This document shows, in pieces, positions 35,801 through 48,290 of a stretch of 64,000 nucleotides of DNA; position 1 is the stretch's first letter; each line of letters begins with the position of its first letter. The notes beneath the pieces were generated by a model. That model did not search any database and had not been told where the DNA came from. It worked only from the letters and a program-made list of their open reading frames with translations. Source of the stretch: Scatophagus argus (Eukaryota > Chordata > Actinopteri > Scatophagidae); assembly GCF_020382885.2 (NCBI RefSeq), contig NC_058495.1, positions 4,271,627 through 4,335,626 on the forward strand, read 5' to 3'. The position numbers and the translations under genes were made by a program.

Positions 35801-36359
35801 CATAATTTATACTTTATTTATCCTGAGGAGGACACTGAAGGTTAAAGGTAAACAAAATTATATACATTTGAGGTGGGATTTTTATTTGACTGTGATGAAA
35901 AGTCAGTGCAGGAGGTCATTAGAAATTAATAAAAGTCATCATGTGGGAAAAGTCTGACAATGTTTACTCTGACATTTAATTTGATCAACTGTTTGTATGT
36001 TATCAAACCCGCCCTAACCTAAACTAACTTTAGTTTTGCTCATAAATGATCTCCTACAGAAACACACATTTGTCCACAAAGTTTCTTTGGTTACAACAAT
36101 GGCCCATAGGAGAATAACAGGGGGACAAGAGGTTAGGACATTACCAGTTCAGGCAGATCCTGTGGTTACTAATGAGGCTACAGTTAATGTCACAGTTGAG
36201 GCTGCAGTGAAGAAATGTTGTATATCTTCCTCAATTACTACATGAGGGACTGACAAAACACCAAAGCAAATATGTGAGTCCACGACTCTTTTACTCTGAC
36301 AATGAGGGTCAAGCATCAGCCTTCCATGTATCACAAGCTTACGGAATGGCTTTTATGCT

Positions 36360-36475
36360 AGCACCGTGGCTTAAGAAATGAAAATGTTTGTCAGTTGATC
36401 CACAACTTTGGTCCAGGCTGAAATATCTAAATAACTCTTTGATGAATTGCCATGAAATTTGTTCAGAAACCAAAG
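36360..36475 (-). repeat. reverse fragment of the GTGGCGCTAG-type repeat
   Basis: CAACTTTGGTCCAGGCTGAA, ATATCTAAATAACTC, AATTGCCATGAAATTTGTTC: reverse complement of the segments 'gaacaaatttcatggcaatt..gatatttcagcctggaccaaagttg' of the family seen at 28325. Confidence 0.55.
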
Positions 36476-36547
36476 TACCAAAAACCAAATACTTCTTGTA
36501 TTTAGTTCTAGCATAGCAACAACTAACTAAACTCTGATCTAATATGG

Positions 36548-37215
36548 TTGATAGACATAATAATAATAATTATAACGTGATTTATATAGCACCTTTTCAA
36601 AACAAGGTTCCCAAAGTGCTTAACAATCAAGTAAATTACAGAAACATTAACAATTGATTGACAAAATGTAAGAAATTGAAAATTTAAAAACAGATAGGAA
36701 AAAGGATGAAAAATATAGAAAATCAACTGACAGTTAACGTAGGAACTTGAGAATTAAAAACAGATAAGAAAGGATGGTGAAAAGACAACATCACGTATAA
36801 ACGTATATTTATAAAAATGGGATTTGAGAAGTGATTTAAAAGAAGTCACTGACCTTGCAAGCCTTATCTCCTTGGGGAGGTCGTTTCAAAGCAGATGAGC
36901 CCTGACAGCAAATGCCCAGTCACCTTTGGTCTTTAACCTGAACTTTGGAATGGTCAGAAGGTCCCCACCAGAGGATCTTAGGCTTCAGGCTGGCCCATAA
37001 GAGGTTAACATCTCTGTTATGTATGCTGGGGCCAAACCCCAACATGCTTTGAAAGTGATCATTAAATCTCAAGATCAATTCTAACGGAATGGCAGCCAGT
37101 GGTGGCAGGCTAGGATAGGGTTGATATGATGATGTGTGTTAAAACCAAAGAGAAGCCTAGCTGCTGTGTTCTGAACCAGCTGGAGACGTGAGACATGGTA
37201 AATAATATACCTGCT
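36548..37215 (+). repeat. dispersed repeat (ATTTATATAGCACC family)
   Basis: TGATTTATATAGCACCTTTT, CCCAAAGTGCTTAACAATCA, GAGATAAGAAAGG-like middle, ATCTCCTTGGGGAGGTCGTT, and CTGTGTTCTGAACCAGCTGG near the end. These phrases in this order mark a widespread teleost non-autonomous element; no coding capacity. Confidence 0.6.
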
Positions 37216-37639
37216 AGACAGTTTGTTGTCGGTTCTATGGGTGTGTTGAAAACACACAATTTATAATGGTTTATCCTGCTTTAAGAAACTGCTTACCAGT
37301 TCAAAAATATTTTTATGTATATTTCACTTGGTGAAGAGATGCACATTTAAAAGACTGTTATATCAATTTATCTTTACTTAGAATACTGGTGCTTATCTAA
37401 AGCCTCCATCAGTGACAACAGGACCTTTTCAAATCACACACTGCTGCTGACACGTGATACGTTCCATGTCATGTTAATTTGTTCAACTTACAAGTAAAAA
37501 TTGTAAAACATGCAATTTTAAGTCTCTACAAATTACATATATAAACTATGTACTTTTTGTCTCCTGGTACCCTAAATGAAAAACTGAGCAGACAGTTTTA
37601 TTTTCATTTTTGAATGTACTAAGAGACACACTGCATTGC

Positions 37640-37927
37640 TGATCACTCGTAGAGAACCAGGGAGGGACGCAGTTCTCTCTAAAAGCCGGAGATAAAAAAA
37701 CCTTCCTTATGTGGTTTCCCAGTTGAGACTGAAGAGCAGAGCAGGAGGAGGAGGAGGGAGGAAGTCACATGGGAAGCAGTCAGGCTGCTGTCACATGGTT
37801 TGTGTTTGCAGGCTGACACCAAGGTAGGAGGAGTTTTGGAAAGAAGTTTGTGTAAGAGAAAACCTTCTCTGTTCTTTCATGTAGACCTTCAAAAAGTTGA
37901 AGAGCTGCTTTGACTGAACAGCCTATT
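37640..37927 (+). promoter_or_regulatory. agtrap: agtrap promoter / 5' UTR region
   Basis: Purine-rich sequence upstream of the agtrap ATG. It contains an AT-rich AGATAAAAAAACC (about 37687-37699) and two GTCACATGG boxes at 37764-37772 and 37790-37798 (E-box/M-box type, 26 bases apart). The transcription start is not visible. An alternative 5' UTR exon boundary is possible. Confidence 0.4.
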
Positions 37928-40900
37928 ATGGAAATCCCTGCCATTAATTTAAAGGTGAGTTTGCAGTTTACTTGACTGTAATATAGAATGCAGGTTGTGT
38001 TAGTTGAAACAAACAAACAATCAAACAAACTGGCCTTAAATTATGTGATAATGTTGATTGTGTTGCTCAATTCTCATTGGTAAATCCCCTGTATGGTAAC
38101 TAATTGCCACAGATTATAGAAAAGTAGTGAAACATTGGTGTTTTTCCATCAAAAGTTAGAAGAAAAGAGTAAAGTTATTTAGAAGGTAAAACCTCTAAAA
38201 ATATTTTTAAATGGATTTAAGATCACAGAGTACGCAGCTATGTTTTCAGTGGTGGGCAGCAGGCCTTTGCACAGAGTAAATCACATTTCTGGATGTTAGA
38301 CACACAACCATAGTGATGAATCTGCTTCATTTATGAGCTGGACATATTTTATGTACAGCTGTGGCAAAGATCACACAAAAACTGATATACAGTGAATTTG
38401 CCTATGGAAATAAAAATTGCTATCTGTCACATGAAACCTCTTGCCTAATCACTTCACTTGTGTTTAAAAATGTTAGAAGTAGATGCTATTAGTGACTTTT
38501 CTGTAAGAAACAAGTGAACTGATGCCTGCTGCTCAGCTTATTCCCTTTGAAAGGGAGCTCACATAGGTCTGAGCATAGATCATGAACTGCTATCGGGCTG
38601 CACCTAAAAGTTTTGTTTTTTTTATTTTTTGTAGACTGAACTGTATTAGACCACAGGGAAAATGTTGAAAAGATCTTTAACAATCCTGTTTTTCTTTCCC
38701 ACACTTGTCTTTCGTTCTCTGTAATAGGCCATAGTACTGGTACACTGGCTGCTTACAATATGGTGAGTGCGAACACAGTCTTTATTTTTTTTTTCACAAG
38801 CCTGAGGAATTTCTCTCCTTGTCTGGCACACACACACACACACACACACATTCACACAGAGACCAACAGGTCTACTCTTTAAGCTCCATGTCTCATACAT
38901 GTACAGTTGCAGAACTCTTGAAATGTGACTCTACCTTGTATGAAATGTGTGTGTTTGCTGTAGGGGATGCATGGCATGGCTGCCCCCCTCTTTTGCCTGG
39001 GGGAACTTCAGTGTTTTAGCTGTTGGGGTCTGGGCCATTGCACAGAGGGATTCAATCGATGCTGTGCTCATGGTAAGTCTTAAGCCTTGATTCCTTTATG
39101 CAGGCTGCAACCTTAGCAACATGTGACACTTACAGGAGCCTAACTATAGTCACAGCAATGCGTATCCATGCTAACCTATTTGTCTCTGGAATCCAGGGCA
39201 TGTGAGCATCCTTTGCAGATAGATAATCTTTGTTAATTTAGCACAGTACAGTAGCCATGGCTTTCATGGTGCATCAGTTTACAGAGGTTTCCCAATGATC
39301 TTTTAGACTGGTGTGTAGTGTGATGCAAGTTAGCCACCCTGCTCTAACCTGCTGATTGGTAGGATTAAACAATAATAGAAAGGAAAATGCAGCCCTTAAT
39401 TGGTGGTTTACCAACAATGTACGCAACAATAAGAAGGAAAATAATTCTTAATGAGTGCATTAACATATTGGAAATGTGAGTCAGACATTTTCATTTGTCC
39501 AAAGAAGCTACCCTGAGCCTTGGTGATTTAGCAGAAGTACTGAGCCCTGCCACGTTAAGAAGCCACAGCCTCTCAGTTCTGCTGCACGGGTCTTTTTCCA
39601 GTAACATGTCCTTGTTGCTGCTGAATTTGCGCAGTGGGAGCTGAGCAGCCACCCATGTTTTTTTAAGTCTTTAGCCAGAATTCAAGGCAAATCAGTCCTA
39701 CTTAAGATAGTCAAGAACCGGACTGCCTTGTGCAATGGATGAATTCAGAAGTGCATCTGAAGTCTGACTGTGAGTTTAAACTAAATCTCACAAGATTATC
39801 CACCACACTGGCAGGCCCAGGTCTCGCTCTGTGAAACTGCCCACACTCTGCAAAGGTGTTTTTTGACAAACAAATAGACTTTTGACTTTGACTTTTTACC
39901 CTTTTTACTTCACTTAGATTTTTTCTTTCATCTCATTTCCCCTCAAAAAGCTTCTCTTTTTTCAGAACTGTGTGAATCTGAAAGGAATATTTCCCTGTAG
40001 TGTAATTACCGAGATGTGTTGGCACTGACACATGCAGTGAGTTCAAAAGCCTGACGCACCGTCTGTCTCCATTACAATGTCTTTCTCTTTTGTTCTTTTC
40101 CTGTAGTTTCTAGTGGGCATGTTGGTGACAATACTGACTGACATCATCCATTTTGGGGTCTTTTACCAGCTGAGTGAGTTAGCAGCACAAAGGGATGTAT
40201 TTCGCTTCAGCTCAGGAATGGCCATCCTCAACCTGTTGCTTAAACCTGTGTCGTGCTTCTTTGTCTTCCAAATGTACCGCGAACGTGGAGGAGAATACAA
40301 CGTTAACTTTGGTAAGTGCTTCAAAATGAGTCAGAGTATCTATAGGGAGAAACCAGTGAGAAATTATTTAAAATATTTGAGGTTTGTTTTGTACTCCCCA
40401 CAAAATAAAGCTGACCGGCTCTGAGTGCGACCCAAGCTGGAGACCAACAGGTCCGTGTGATGCACGGATGCTTTGAGATCCTCCCTATGTTGTATCATGC
40501 TGTTTGTCATGAAAGGCCCACCAAGTGCAGCACAAAGTGGGATGACTGCGTTAAACCATTGGCAGATGATTCAGTCAAACTAATTTGCTACAGTCTGGAG
40601 ACATTTCACATGCAGCAGAATCTCTGAGCTGTAGTTCAACCAGGCAATCATGATGTTTTTAACAACTGTGTGTACTACGTGGAGGAAGAAATTAAACCCA
40701 TGCAGGCTGAAAAACTAATAATCTACCATGATACAAAAATAGCAAAGGACAGATGTGAAAGAAACTGAGATGGAGTCCGTACCAGAGCAGCATATTTTCC
40801 CACAGAAATAGATTTTGTGATGTTATTGACCATTAAGTATGGCTCTCTCCTTTTGGGGAAACAAATGATAATGACTTCTTCCATTGAATAGTCGAGAGAT

Positions 40901-43900
40901 ACTCAGGATGTGTTCTTTGATTAAGCGCGTGTGCCCATTGATTTTTGGACTTGGATTTGCGCTGCTGAAAGCTTTTCCATCAGATGTCCCACTGAGCTGT
41001 GATGTCTGCTGGACTCACTCATTTACTGTGCCACCAACTAAAAAGAAACCAGAAAGGAGGGGCATGTAATGTATTATTGGGGTTAACTGTAATATCACCA
41101 GCAAAAATAGTTATTTATTACACTACACCCTTGGAATAGTAATGAAAATTCTCCTGCATTGCAACCAACACTTCACAAAATACCTGATCTCCTGAGTTGG
41201 CTGTTCGGATGATAATTGAATATTGATGGATCCGCTTTCTCTGTGGTTTTACTTTAATGCTATGCACACAGCAGGTATATCCATTAGACTGTGATTGGCT
41301 GCGGAGTGACTGATGAATGTCGCTAATGTTAGTCTCAGACAATGTGTATTTTAATTGCAGTCTGATTACAAAACTGACATTAACATGGTTCCCCGCTGCA
41401 CCGAGTGCTCTGGGAAGCAGGCAATCAGGTCCATGTGAGTGACTGGCGACCCTCTTAATCCAGTTTAAATGACTTGGGGGTTTTCTATATTTAGTTAAAC
41501 TTTTATGGGCTTGATACAATACAGGCTTAGATGGAGACTGAGCAATCACACATTTAACAATAAATTGACAGTTTGTCAAACACCTGGTGTGACCATTGTC
41601 CGGTCATTGCTTGTTGACTGTAGGTAGGCCTGTGAGTCTTCGGTTTTCACCACAAGCTAATGTTATGTGCACAGGGTTGCAGTAAGTAAGTTGTAGTTTT
41701 GCTGCAAAGTTATAGAGAATGGATAAAACATCACCAGCCTATCTGTATTGGTTGCTGTGATAGGCTTTAGTAACTGTGGTGGGATGGCTTTCCCTAGCAG
41801 AGACATGAGAAATGGAACTCTACCATTTCAATGTCCAAACAAGGAGAGAATTTATTTCACTGTCCACAGACTGTCGTTCTCTATGTCGTCTTGCATACCA
41901 CTCTCCTATTAGCATGGATTCTGCTCTGCTTAACCGCTAATGATCCTGTGAAGCACTTTGTTACTATGGTTTTCAAAGGTACTGAGGCATCAGTTAATGT
42001 AAAACTCTTGATATCTACTTAATTAGAGTCAGCAATTATGCTAAAGCAACCCCAGTAAAACGGATCACCTGAGACAGTATTACATTGCTCTCCTGTATTT
42101 TTTGATAGTATAGTATCCACACAAAATAACATTTTAAATCAAACTGTGCTCCAGCCTCCATACAATACTAAGCAGCAGCCAATCAGGGCTAGATGCCTTG
42201 CCCTCCTGGAAAAAAATATTGCACAAACTATACTAGAATCAAAATCTTGACAGGGATAGCAACGGTAACTAAGGGAGGGATAGCACCCTGTTAATTGCCA
42301 GCAATGCATTTCCCCTGAAAGTTCTCTGCTGTGATTACACAGTCAGTTAGTGTGTAATGACCATGTGTAAGAATTTGCCAAAACCTAAATTTCCCTGTTC
42401 CTTTCTTGTATGTCATCATTTGTAACTTCACAGTCTGTCTTACTGTTTGTCACTTTCATGTTGTTTATTTTTTTCAAAATGAAACTTTGTCTCGTGCTTT
42501 TCTGTTAAGATCTGACCATATGTCTTGTGTCTCTTCTCTTCTCTTCTCTTCTCTTCTCTTCTCTTCTCTTCTCTTCTCTTCTCTTCTCTTCTCTTCTCTT
42601 CTCTTCTCTTCTCTTCTCCACTGCTGACCTTTGAACTCTCAGACTTAGAGACCTCTGTGGACAGTCGATGCACTACAGATAGTGCTGACAGTGCCTTTTT
42701 TGGCCGTCGCTATTGATTCCTGGCTACTTCCTGTGTACCATTTCTTTTCTCCATTCACCCTCTTCCATCCTCTTTCACACAGGAAGTGATAGTACAAATC
42801 TGAGTGGAGGACAAAAAAAAGCACTTTTTTCCCTCTTTTTATGGTATTTCTTTCCCAGTTGTTATTTTGTTGATGCGCTGGTGTCCATCTTTCTCTTTAT
42901 AATTATTTTTATTTGTTTATATTTTCATCTGTCTGTTCCCACTTCCATCAGTCCTCTTTGCTCTCCCAAACTGGCCTGAATATGTTGCCTGTGTTTGTCA
43001 GTAAAATATGTCTGTATTCATGTCTGTTGCATTGTGTGGGTTCATATGACTCTGCATGTATTATTCATATTTTTACTCTCCAGACACCTCATTTGTGTTT
43101 TCAGTTTTCATAGCAGTTTAAAGCAGGGCTGCATGATGGTGCACATTCTCAATTCGGCCAAATTAAAGTCAGGATAATGTCCATTTAGAACAGATAAAGA
43201 ATGTGACCTATTTGAAAAGCTTGTTGAGCAATGTGATGCTGATTTTAGAATTATTCATGTATTTTTATGCTTTTAAAAAATAAAACAATAAAAATATCAG
43301 TTGTTCACCCTAACCCATCGTGAAGAAAGTAAATGGCTTGTCTAAGGCATAAGCATTAATACGTGCATGTTGGTCACAGTAGTAGGACTTGTGGTATCCT
43401 GGTCATGTCAGATTTGGGGCTGTTTGATTTTGAGCATCACGGGGAGTCCTATGAAATTTTTGGGATGGATTACGCAGTATGCAGCATGAATAGAATTCAT
43501 GATAAAGCATGTTTACATGAGATATGGTGCAGTCGGGCAGGTTTTCAGCGTTAACAGCTCCAAAGAAACCCGGATTATGTATTAGAGGATGATTCTGCTC
43601 ACACGAGAAATGCTGCTGAAGATTTTTCTGCCTCATTCTTCAGATCTGTGGTGGTGGTTTCTGTCACCTAGTTACTGTCCAAGCAGCTAATCGGACAGTA
43701 GTTGGTGTAAAAACAGAGTAGTGAAATGAGAGGAAATTTTACCACCATTCATGAAGGGGTTGTTTTATGTAATTTGCTATTTTCTCAGCTCAGGGTCTAC
43801 CTGAGGCATTGTGCACTTTACTGTGTGCTGACACAGTTTTCAACAGTGTTATCTATATGTATCCAGAAGGGGCCAAATGCGTAAGTCAAGGTAACAAATC

Positions 43901-44245
43901 TGCCCAACTGTGTCATGAATATGTGTGTTAGGCGAAATGAGTCTGAACCTAAAAAAAATCAAGAAAAAGAAGTTGTGTTGAAGCTACTTTTCAATATATA
44001 TAGTGAAAAATCCTTTGTGTTTCAGATTTGCACGGCAGGGGTTGTCGGTGTGTACGCCCGTGTGTGTATGTGTGTGTGTGTGTGTGTGTGTGTTGAAGAC
44101 TTTTTGGCTTGTTTCTGCAGGTTTCCCCACTGTATCACGAAACAGAGATGCCTACCAGTCCATTGACCAGCAAGCTGAGCCTTCCAGCCAAGCGAATCCC
44201 TTCAACCAGGGCCAGGATGGCAGACCAGGAGTCCACACATACTGA
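37928..44245 (+). CDS. agtrap: type-1 angiotensin II receptor-associated protein, complete CDS, 5 exons
   Basis: Small multipass membrane protein of endosomal/ER-Golgi vesicles that binds the AT1 receptor tail and promotes its internalisation. Exons: 37928-37954, 38728-38762, 38964-39072, 40107-40311, 44121-44245; phases join to 166 residues (human 159). Recognised by MEIPAINLKAIVLVHWLLTI, GVWAIAQRDSIDA, GMAILNLLLKP and MYRERGGE, all close to human. Hydrophobic segments at about residues 9-27, 33-47, 54-77 and 92-110. The cytosolic tail carries DAYQSID (a YxxPhi-type signal) and NPF (44195-44203). The ATG follows an A-rich context and matches the family's N-terminus. Exon 44121 acceptor follows a (TG)n tract. 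Confidence 0.95.
38827..38850. repeat. (CA)n microsatellite
   Basis: Twelve CA units in agtrap intron 2. Confidence 0.9.
42531..42618. repeat. (CTCTT)n pentanucleotide tandem array
   Basis: About 17.5 uninterrupted CTCTT units. It supplies a pyrimidine-rich stretch directly upstream of the candidate alternative exon at 42643 and creates long artefactual frames on both strands. Confidence 0.95.
42643..42716 (+). CDS. agtrap: candidate alternative last coding exon of agtrap
   Basis: A CTCTCAG acceptor (AG 42641-42642) is preceded by a possible branch site CTGAC (42624-42628) and a long pyrimidine tract. Joined to the phase-1 donor at 40311, it reads in frame for 24 residues (DLETSVDSRCTTDSADSAFF plus GRRY) to a TGA at 42714-42716. 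Tandem AATAAA signals follow at 43279-43284 and 43287-43292. Use would replace the YxxPhi/NPF tail. No homology recognised; splicing is inference. Confidence 0.35.
44061..44093 (+). repeat. (TG)n microsatellite upstream of agtrap last exon
   Basis: About 16 TG units with one TATG interruption, ending 27 bases before the AG at 44119-44120. Confidence 0.9.
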
Positions 44246-44345
44246 GAGAACCAGGCTGTGAACAATGCAGTGTTTTCTTCTGTCTTTTTATGCAGCAGTG
44301 CAGTGCTCAGTGGCAGTTTTGTTCTTTTAAATGTATTTTTTTCCC

Positions 44346-44351
44346 AATAAA
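44346..44351 (+). terminator. agtrap: agtrap polyadenylation signal AATAAA
   Basis: AATAAA about 100 bases after the agtrap stop, followed by a GT/T-rich stretch (CCTGTTTTTTTTGTAC). Confidence 0.7.
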
Positions 44352-45843
44352 TTCCACATAAGTCCCTGTTTTTTTTGTACAATTGGTCTACTGTAGATTG
44401 CAGCACTAGTAACAAATTGAAACCATTAGCTGTGTTTGGGTTTTATAATTAAATATGGCACAAATAAACATACATTTGTTTTTTCATGAAAGGTGGTAAT
44501 GATTTTTGCTGAGCTGGCTCACCACTGCTGAATAAACACAGAGAAAATACTGTCCTACCACTTCTATGCTGGTACTTTTGTTAACACCTGCTGTTTTGAG
44601 TACAGAGGTGTTGAATGGAGCTGTTGTGTCTGCAGCAGTTCTGTCAGTTTACTTTGTTACAAGTGAGTCAGTTTTACAAATGTGGCACATTATTATTATT
44701 ATTACTATTATTATTATTATGCTCTGCTTTTTTGCAGTAGGTTGTTATTGTTATATGCAATAAGTCTTTGCTTTACAGTACAGTAATGCTTAAAGTCAGC
44801 ACTAATCAGTTTTTAATACAAGAAGACTGAAGTGTAAGTCATGCCTTACAAGTTACTCTGTGCCTTTTGTACTTTTTCTACCCATAGAAGCTGTAAAAAT
44901 TCTTAGATTAAGAAAGGAATAATTTGAAGAAATACTGGCCAAATTATAGTTACAGGCCTTTCTTCTCATAACAGTGAAATGTTGAGCACACAAATGGGCA
45001 CTTTTCATTTATGTCGGTACTGATCTGTGCAAAGTATCAAGCGTACTGGCTTGCGCTGTAACTGAATGTCAAGATTTTTGTAGTCAGGTAATATTCATTC
45101 CATTCACTGTGCTCAATAAAAAAAAGTTCTCATTTCAAAACATTTTATCATTCTTATAATTACTGTCATTTAATTGAAAGGCCTCCAGACTCCACCATAA
45201 ACGATCTTTTGCAAAACCTGTTTGGATGATTTACATACACATATTTGTGCAGCCTCGGACAGCCGTTGATCTTTTGTCCCTCCTTGTAAGAGGACCATGG
45301 ACATGAGACACTTTTTAAAAAATGTCACATTTTATTTTTGTAGCAGTACTATCAATGTAACACATCATTCATCAGATACTGAAGAAAGTGTGAACTCTCA
45401 GTCCTATTGCACATTATGAAATTGTTGTAGTGGTGGAGTGTATGGACAAGACTCTGGCTGCAGGGTTGTGTTCACACAGCGATTGCATCATTTGGATTTT
45501 TTTCTTTTTAGTCAGTCTCTTTTGTAAGTGTTTCAAGTTCCTGTTTTGAAGATATAATGACCTATGTGACAGAATGTAGATGTGGTCACTATGGGTTATA
45601 TTGCAAAATCACTACCGTGGCACCAGGGGCTCTTGAGACATAAAGATTATAAGATCTCAATATGTATTTTAGCGGTATTTCAGATACCCAGACTCATTAG
45701 ACTGTCCACTTACAGCTTAGTATGCTAACTTGGGAGAATAGCGCCACCACAGATGAGACATTTCAGCGACGGTTTGTGGCATTTGTGATGACATCTGACA
45801 ATAAATAAGCATGTGCTGTCATGTGCTTACAGATGAACATTGT

Positions 45844-45878
45844 TATCTATCTATCTATCTATCTATCTATCAATCTAT
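45844..45878. repeat. (ATCT)n microsatellite
   Basis: About eight ATCT units with one ATCA variant. Confidence 0.85.
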
Positions 45879-46002
45879 AAACATATTAAAAAGCATTTTT
45901 GCAGGTCATGAAAATACAGCAACTCTGCCTTAACTTTGATCCTGATTTTTCCAAATGGTCTCACTTCTGATTTAGAATTTTATGTGGCAAGTAGTTATTT
46001 CT

Positions 46003-46068
46003 TATAGATAGATAGATACTTTATTGATCCTGAGGGAAATTCAAGATAATAAATAAAGAGCAACATTG
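46003..46068 (+). repeat. retroposon end: GATA units plus CTTTATTGATCC
   Basis: TAGATAGATAGATACTTTAT, TGATCCTGAGGGAAATTCAA. Same family as 3133-3245 and, reversed, 16275-16335. Confidence 0.6.
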
Positions 46069-48171
46069 TAGAATGTTTGTTGAATGACGTTTCTTACTAC
46101 AGACAAGCACAGAGTGTTTGTAACATTTGTATGAACTCTAACATTAAGTTAACATTAACTCTAACATGTTGAGACAAACTGTCCATGCAAGCTTGCAGGT
46201 TTTTCTCTCATTCCTCTTCTTTTCTGCCACAGACCTCTGTTTTTTCTCACCCTGCTCCTCACAGAGATGTCCTTTTATTTATCCAATCAGACAAGACATT
46301 TATCATCCTACTTGTCCAGTACTTGCCCCTTTTTTGCACTCCACTGTGCATATTCTCAGAGCCATACTACCTTCAGTCTTTTCAGTGAGTGTCAAAACTT
46401 GTCAAACCTCTGCTCAGCCACCAGGTGCAATTCACACTGCAAAAGTACTTAACTTAAAATGACACGCAAAAGTTAAGGATATGAAAAAGCATCATGAAAA
46501 TGAAAGATTTATTTCCTGTCTGCTGCCTTTTGTAAATAACAAGAGTAATTAGAGTGCCAATACAAGATGCACCTGTGAAAACACTGACTGACACTGATTT
46601 TCATACTTCATCCACATACCCCTGGTGGAAACAAGCGTCCCTGCTGAAGAAGTGCACATAGAATATGAATTGTAGTCAAAATTTCTGTCCCTGATGGCTT
46701 TCATTACTGAGAGGCAGTAACTCTGGTAAGCTTGAATGGTCTATTGTCCTTAAGTGTGTAGGCTGTGGAGCAGCGAGCCCTTGAGAAAAACATGAAGTGT
46801 GCCTTAAGAAAGCATGAATGGAGATTTTATTACCGCTGCAGCAACAGCAGCAATCTTGTATGCATCCATATGCACAACACTATCATTCCCATATATACAG
46901 TATGTTGCACTGAGACAGACATCTTTTCTGAAAGCAGCACGTATATGCTCATTCTTAAAGGGGGCTGTCAGAAAGTGTGGTAAGAAAAACAGTTATAATA
47001 GATAGATACTCTCTATAATGAATATGCATATCAAGGTAATTCTTAGTAAAAACTAGTTGAGGATGTGGACACAACCAGACTTCCAACAAAAAAGGTAGAA
47101 TTCAGTGGCTATAGTGCTCAGTTTGTACTGATGTAACAGCTGCCCATAAAACTGAAAGAATCAGACACTGCACAGAAGACAACAAGTTAACCTGCTGCCT
47201 TAACTGAATTTAAGTTCAACTGCTTGTCTTGACACAGGCAAGATGTTCAAGTCATTTGTCTGCCTCGTCCCAAATGTAACTGAAATTATTCTTCAAGAAT
47301 GTTCTCAGCAATCAGTATGTTAGTTTTATTTCTTTCTTTCTTTCCTTCTTTCTATTTTCCCTTTCGTGAAAACATCAGAGAGAGAAATCCTAATTAAAGG
47401 CTATTTAATCATTCATTTGTGCAGAAAGCAGAAAGCTGTGGTTGTAAAAAAGAAGAGGAGGAGAGGTGGAGGAAGCGGGTGGTAGGGGTGGTGGTGTTGG
47501 TGGAGAGGGTGAAGAAAGGGGGAGGCTGGGGAGCAGGTGACAGTGGAGGGGGGTATGGCCAGCAGCCCAACAAGCTGTTGATTAATATGGAGCTGCTGGG
47601 CTGCCTCTCCCGAGTCAAGCATGCAGTCGTGCAGGTTTGACACATCCTCAGGCTCTCACCTGTGATTCTTCCAAGTCAAGGACACGCTTGCTCGCTGCCA
47701 TTGTTGGTCGATGCAATATAAGGAACTCAATTTGTCAGCTCTGTTATTGCATTAGTGACCGTCCCCAGAGATGTTTTGAAGGAATGAATCTGAGGCCTTC
47801 AGTACTGCAGACTTCCTGCACAATAAAAATGTCTCATTAACAGGATATTGACAAATATTTCTTAAATCAAATTGTCCAGTAGATTATTTAAAGGAATCTA
47901 TAATGTTCATTCCAGAAAAAAACACATCTATGACCATGAAAACAATGGCTTCTATTCCTTTATAACTGTAATATAGAAAATCCACTGCACATCTGTCAAA
48001 GGACTGAGGTGCCTTAAGTAAGTAACGATTCAGCATTGATGCTTTGCAGGTGTGCTGCAGGTTTCTTGTAGCACTCTTTATCAATTTAAACTTCAAAAAT
48101 ATCAATATCATAATCAAACTTTACACTTTAACTCCAACTCTTATTTTCATTGTTATGGAATATTCACATTC

Positions 48172-48290
48172 ACCTTCCATCCATCCATTTTCTATACCGC
48201 TTATCCATCAGGGTCGCGGGGGAGCTGGAGCCTATCCCAGTTGACTACGGGCGAGAGGCGGGGTTCACCCTGGACTGGTCTTCACATTCA
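48172..48290 (+). repeat. CTATACCGCTTATC repeat, longest copy
   Basis: CATCCATCCATTTTCTATAC, CGCTTATCCATCAGGGTCGC, GGGGGAGCTGGAGCCTATCC and GGCGAGAGGCGGGGTTCACC. A very abundant teleost retroelement segment; related fragments at 25948 and 59518. Confidence 0.7.

Larger units (their letters stand above)
33500..37640. other. draxin-agtrap intergenic region
   Basis: AT-rich, with dispersed repeats (listed separately) and no recognised gene on either strand. Open frames are under 145 codons and are explained by repeats or chance. Confidence 0.6.

Noticed and set aside
35374..35957. Overlapping plus-strand frames of 143 and 139 codons
   Set aside because: They run through the GC-rich 3' end and ATGG tail of a LINE; not a host gene.
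41118..41579. 153-codon minus-strand open frame in agtrap intron 4
   Set aside because: Longest frame not explained by an exon, but composition is not protein-like, no domain is recognisable, and no splice or promoter signals support it. Most likely chance.
42440..42673. Minus-strand frame of repeated EEKRR units
   Set aside because: Translation of the CTCTT array; no coding evidence on that strand.
47409..47645. Open frames on both strands over a GA/CT-rich block
   Set aside because: Low-complexity sequence lacking stops by composition; no conserved motif.
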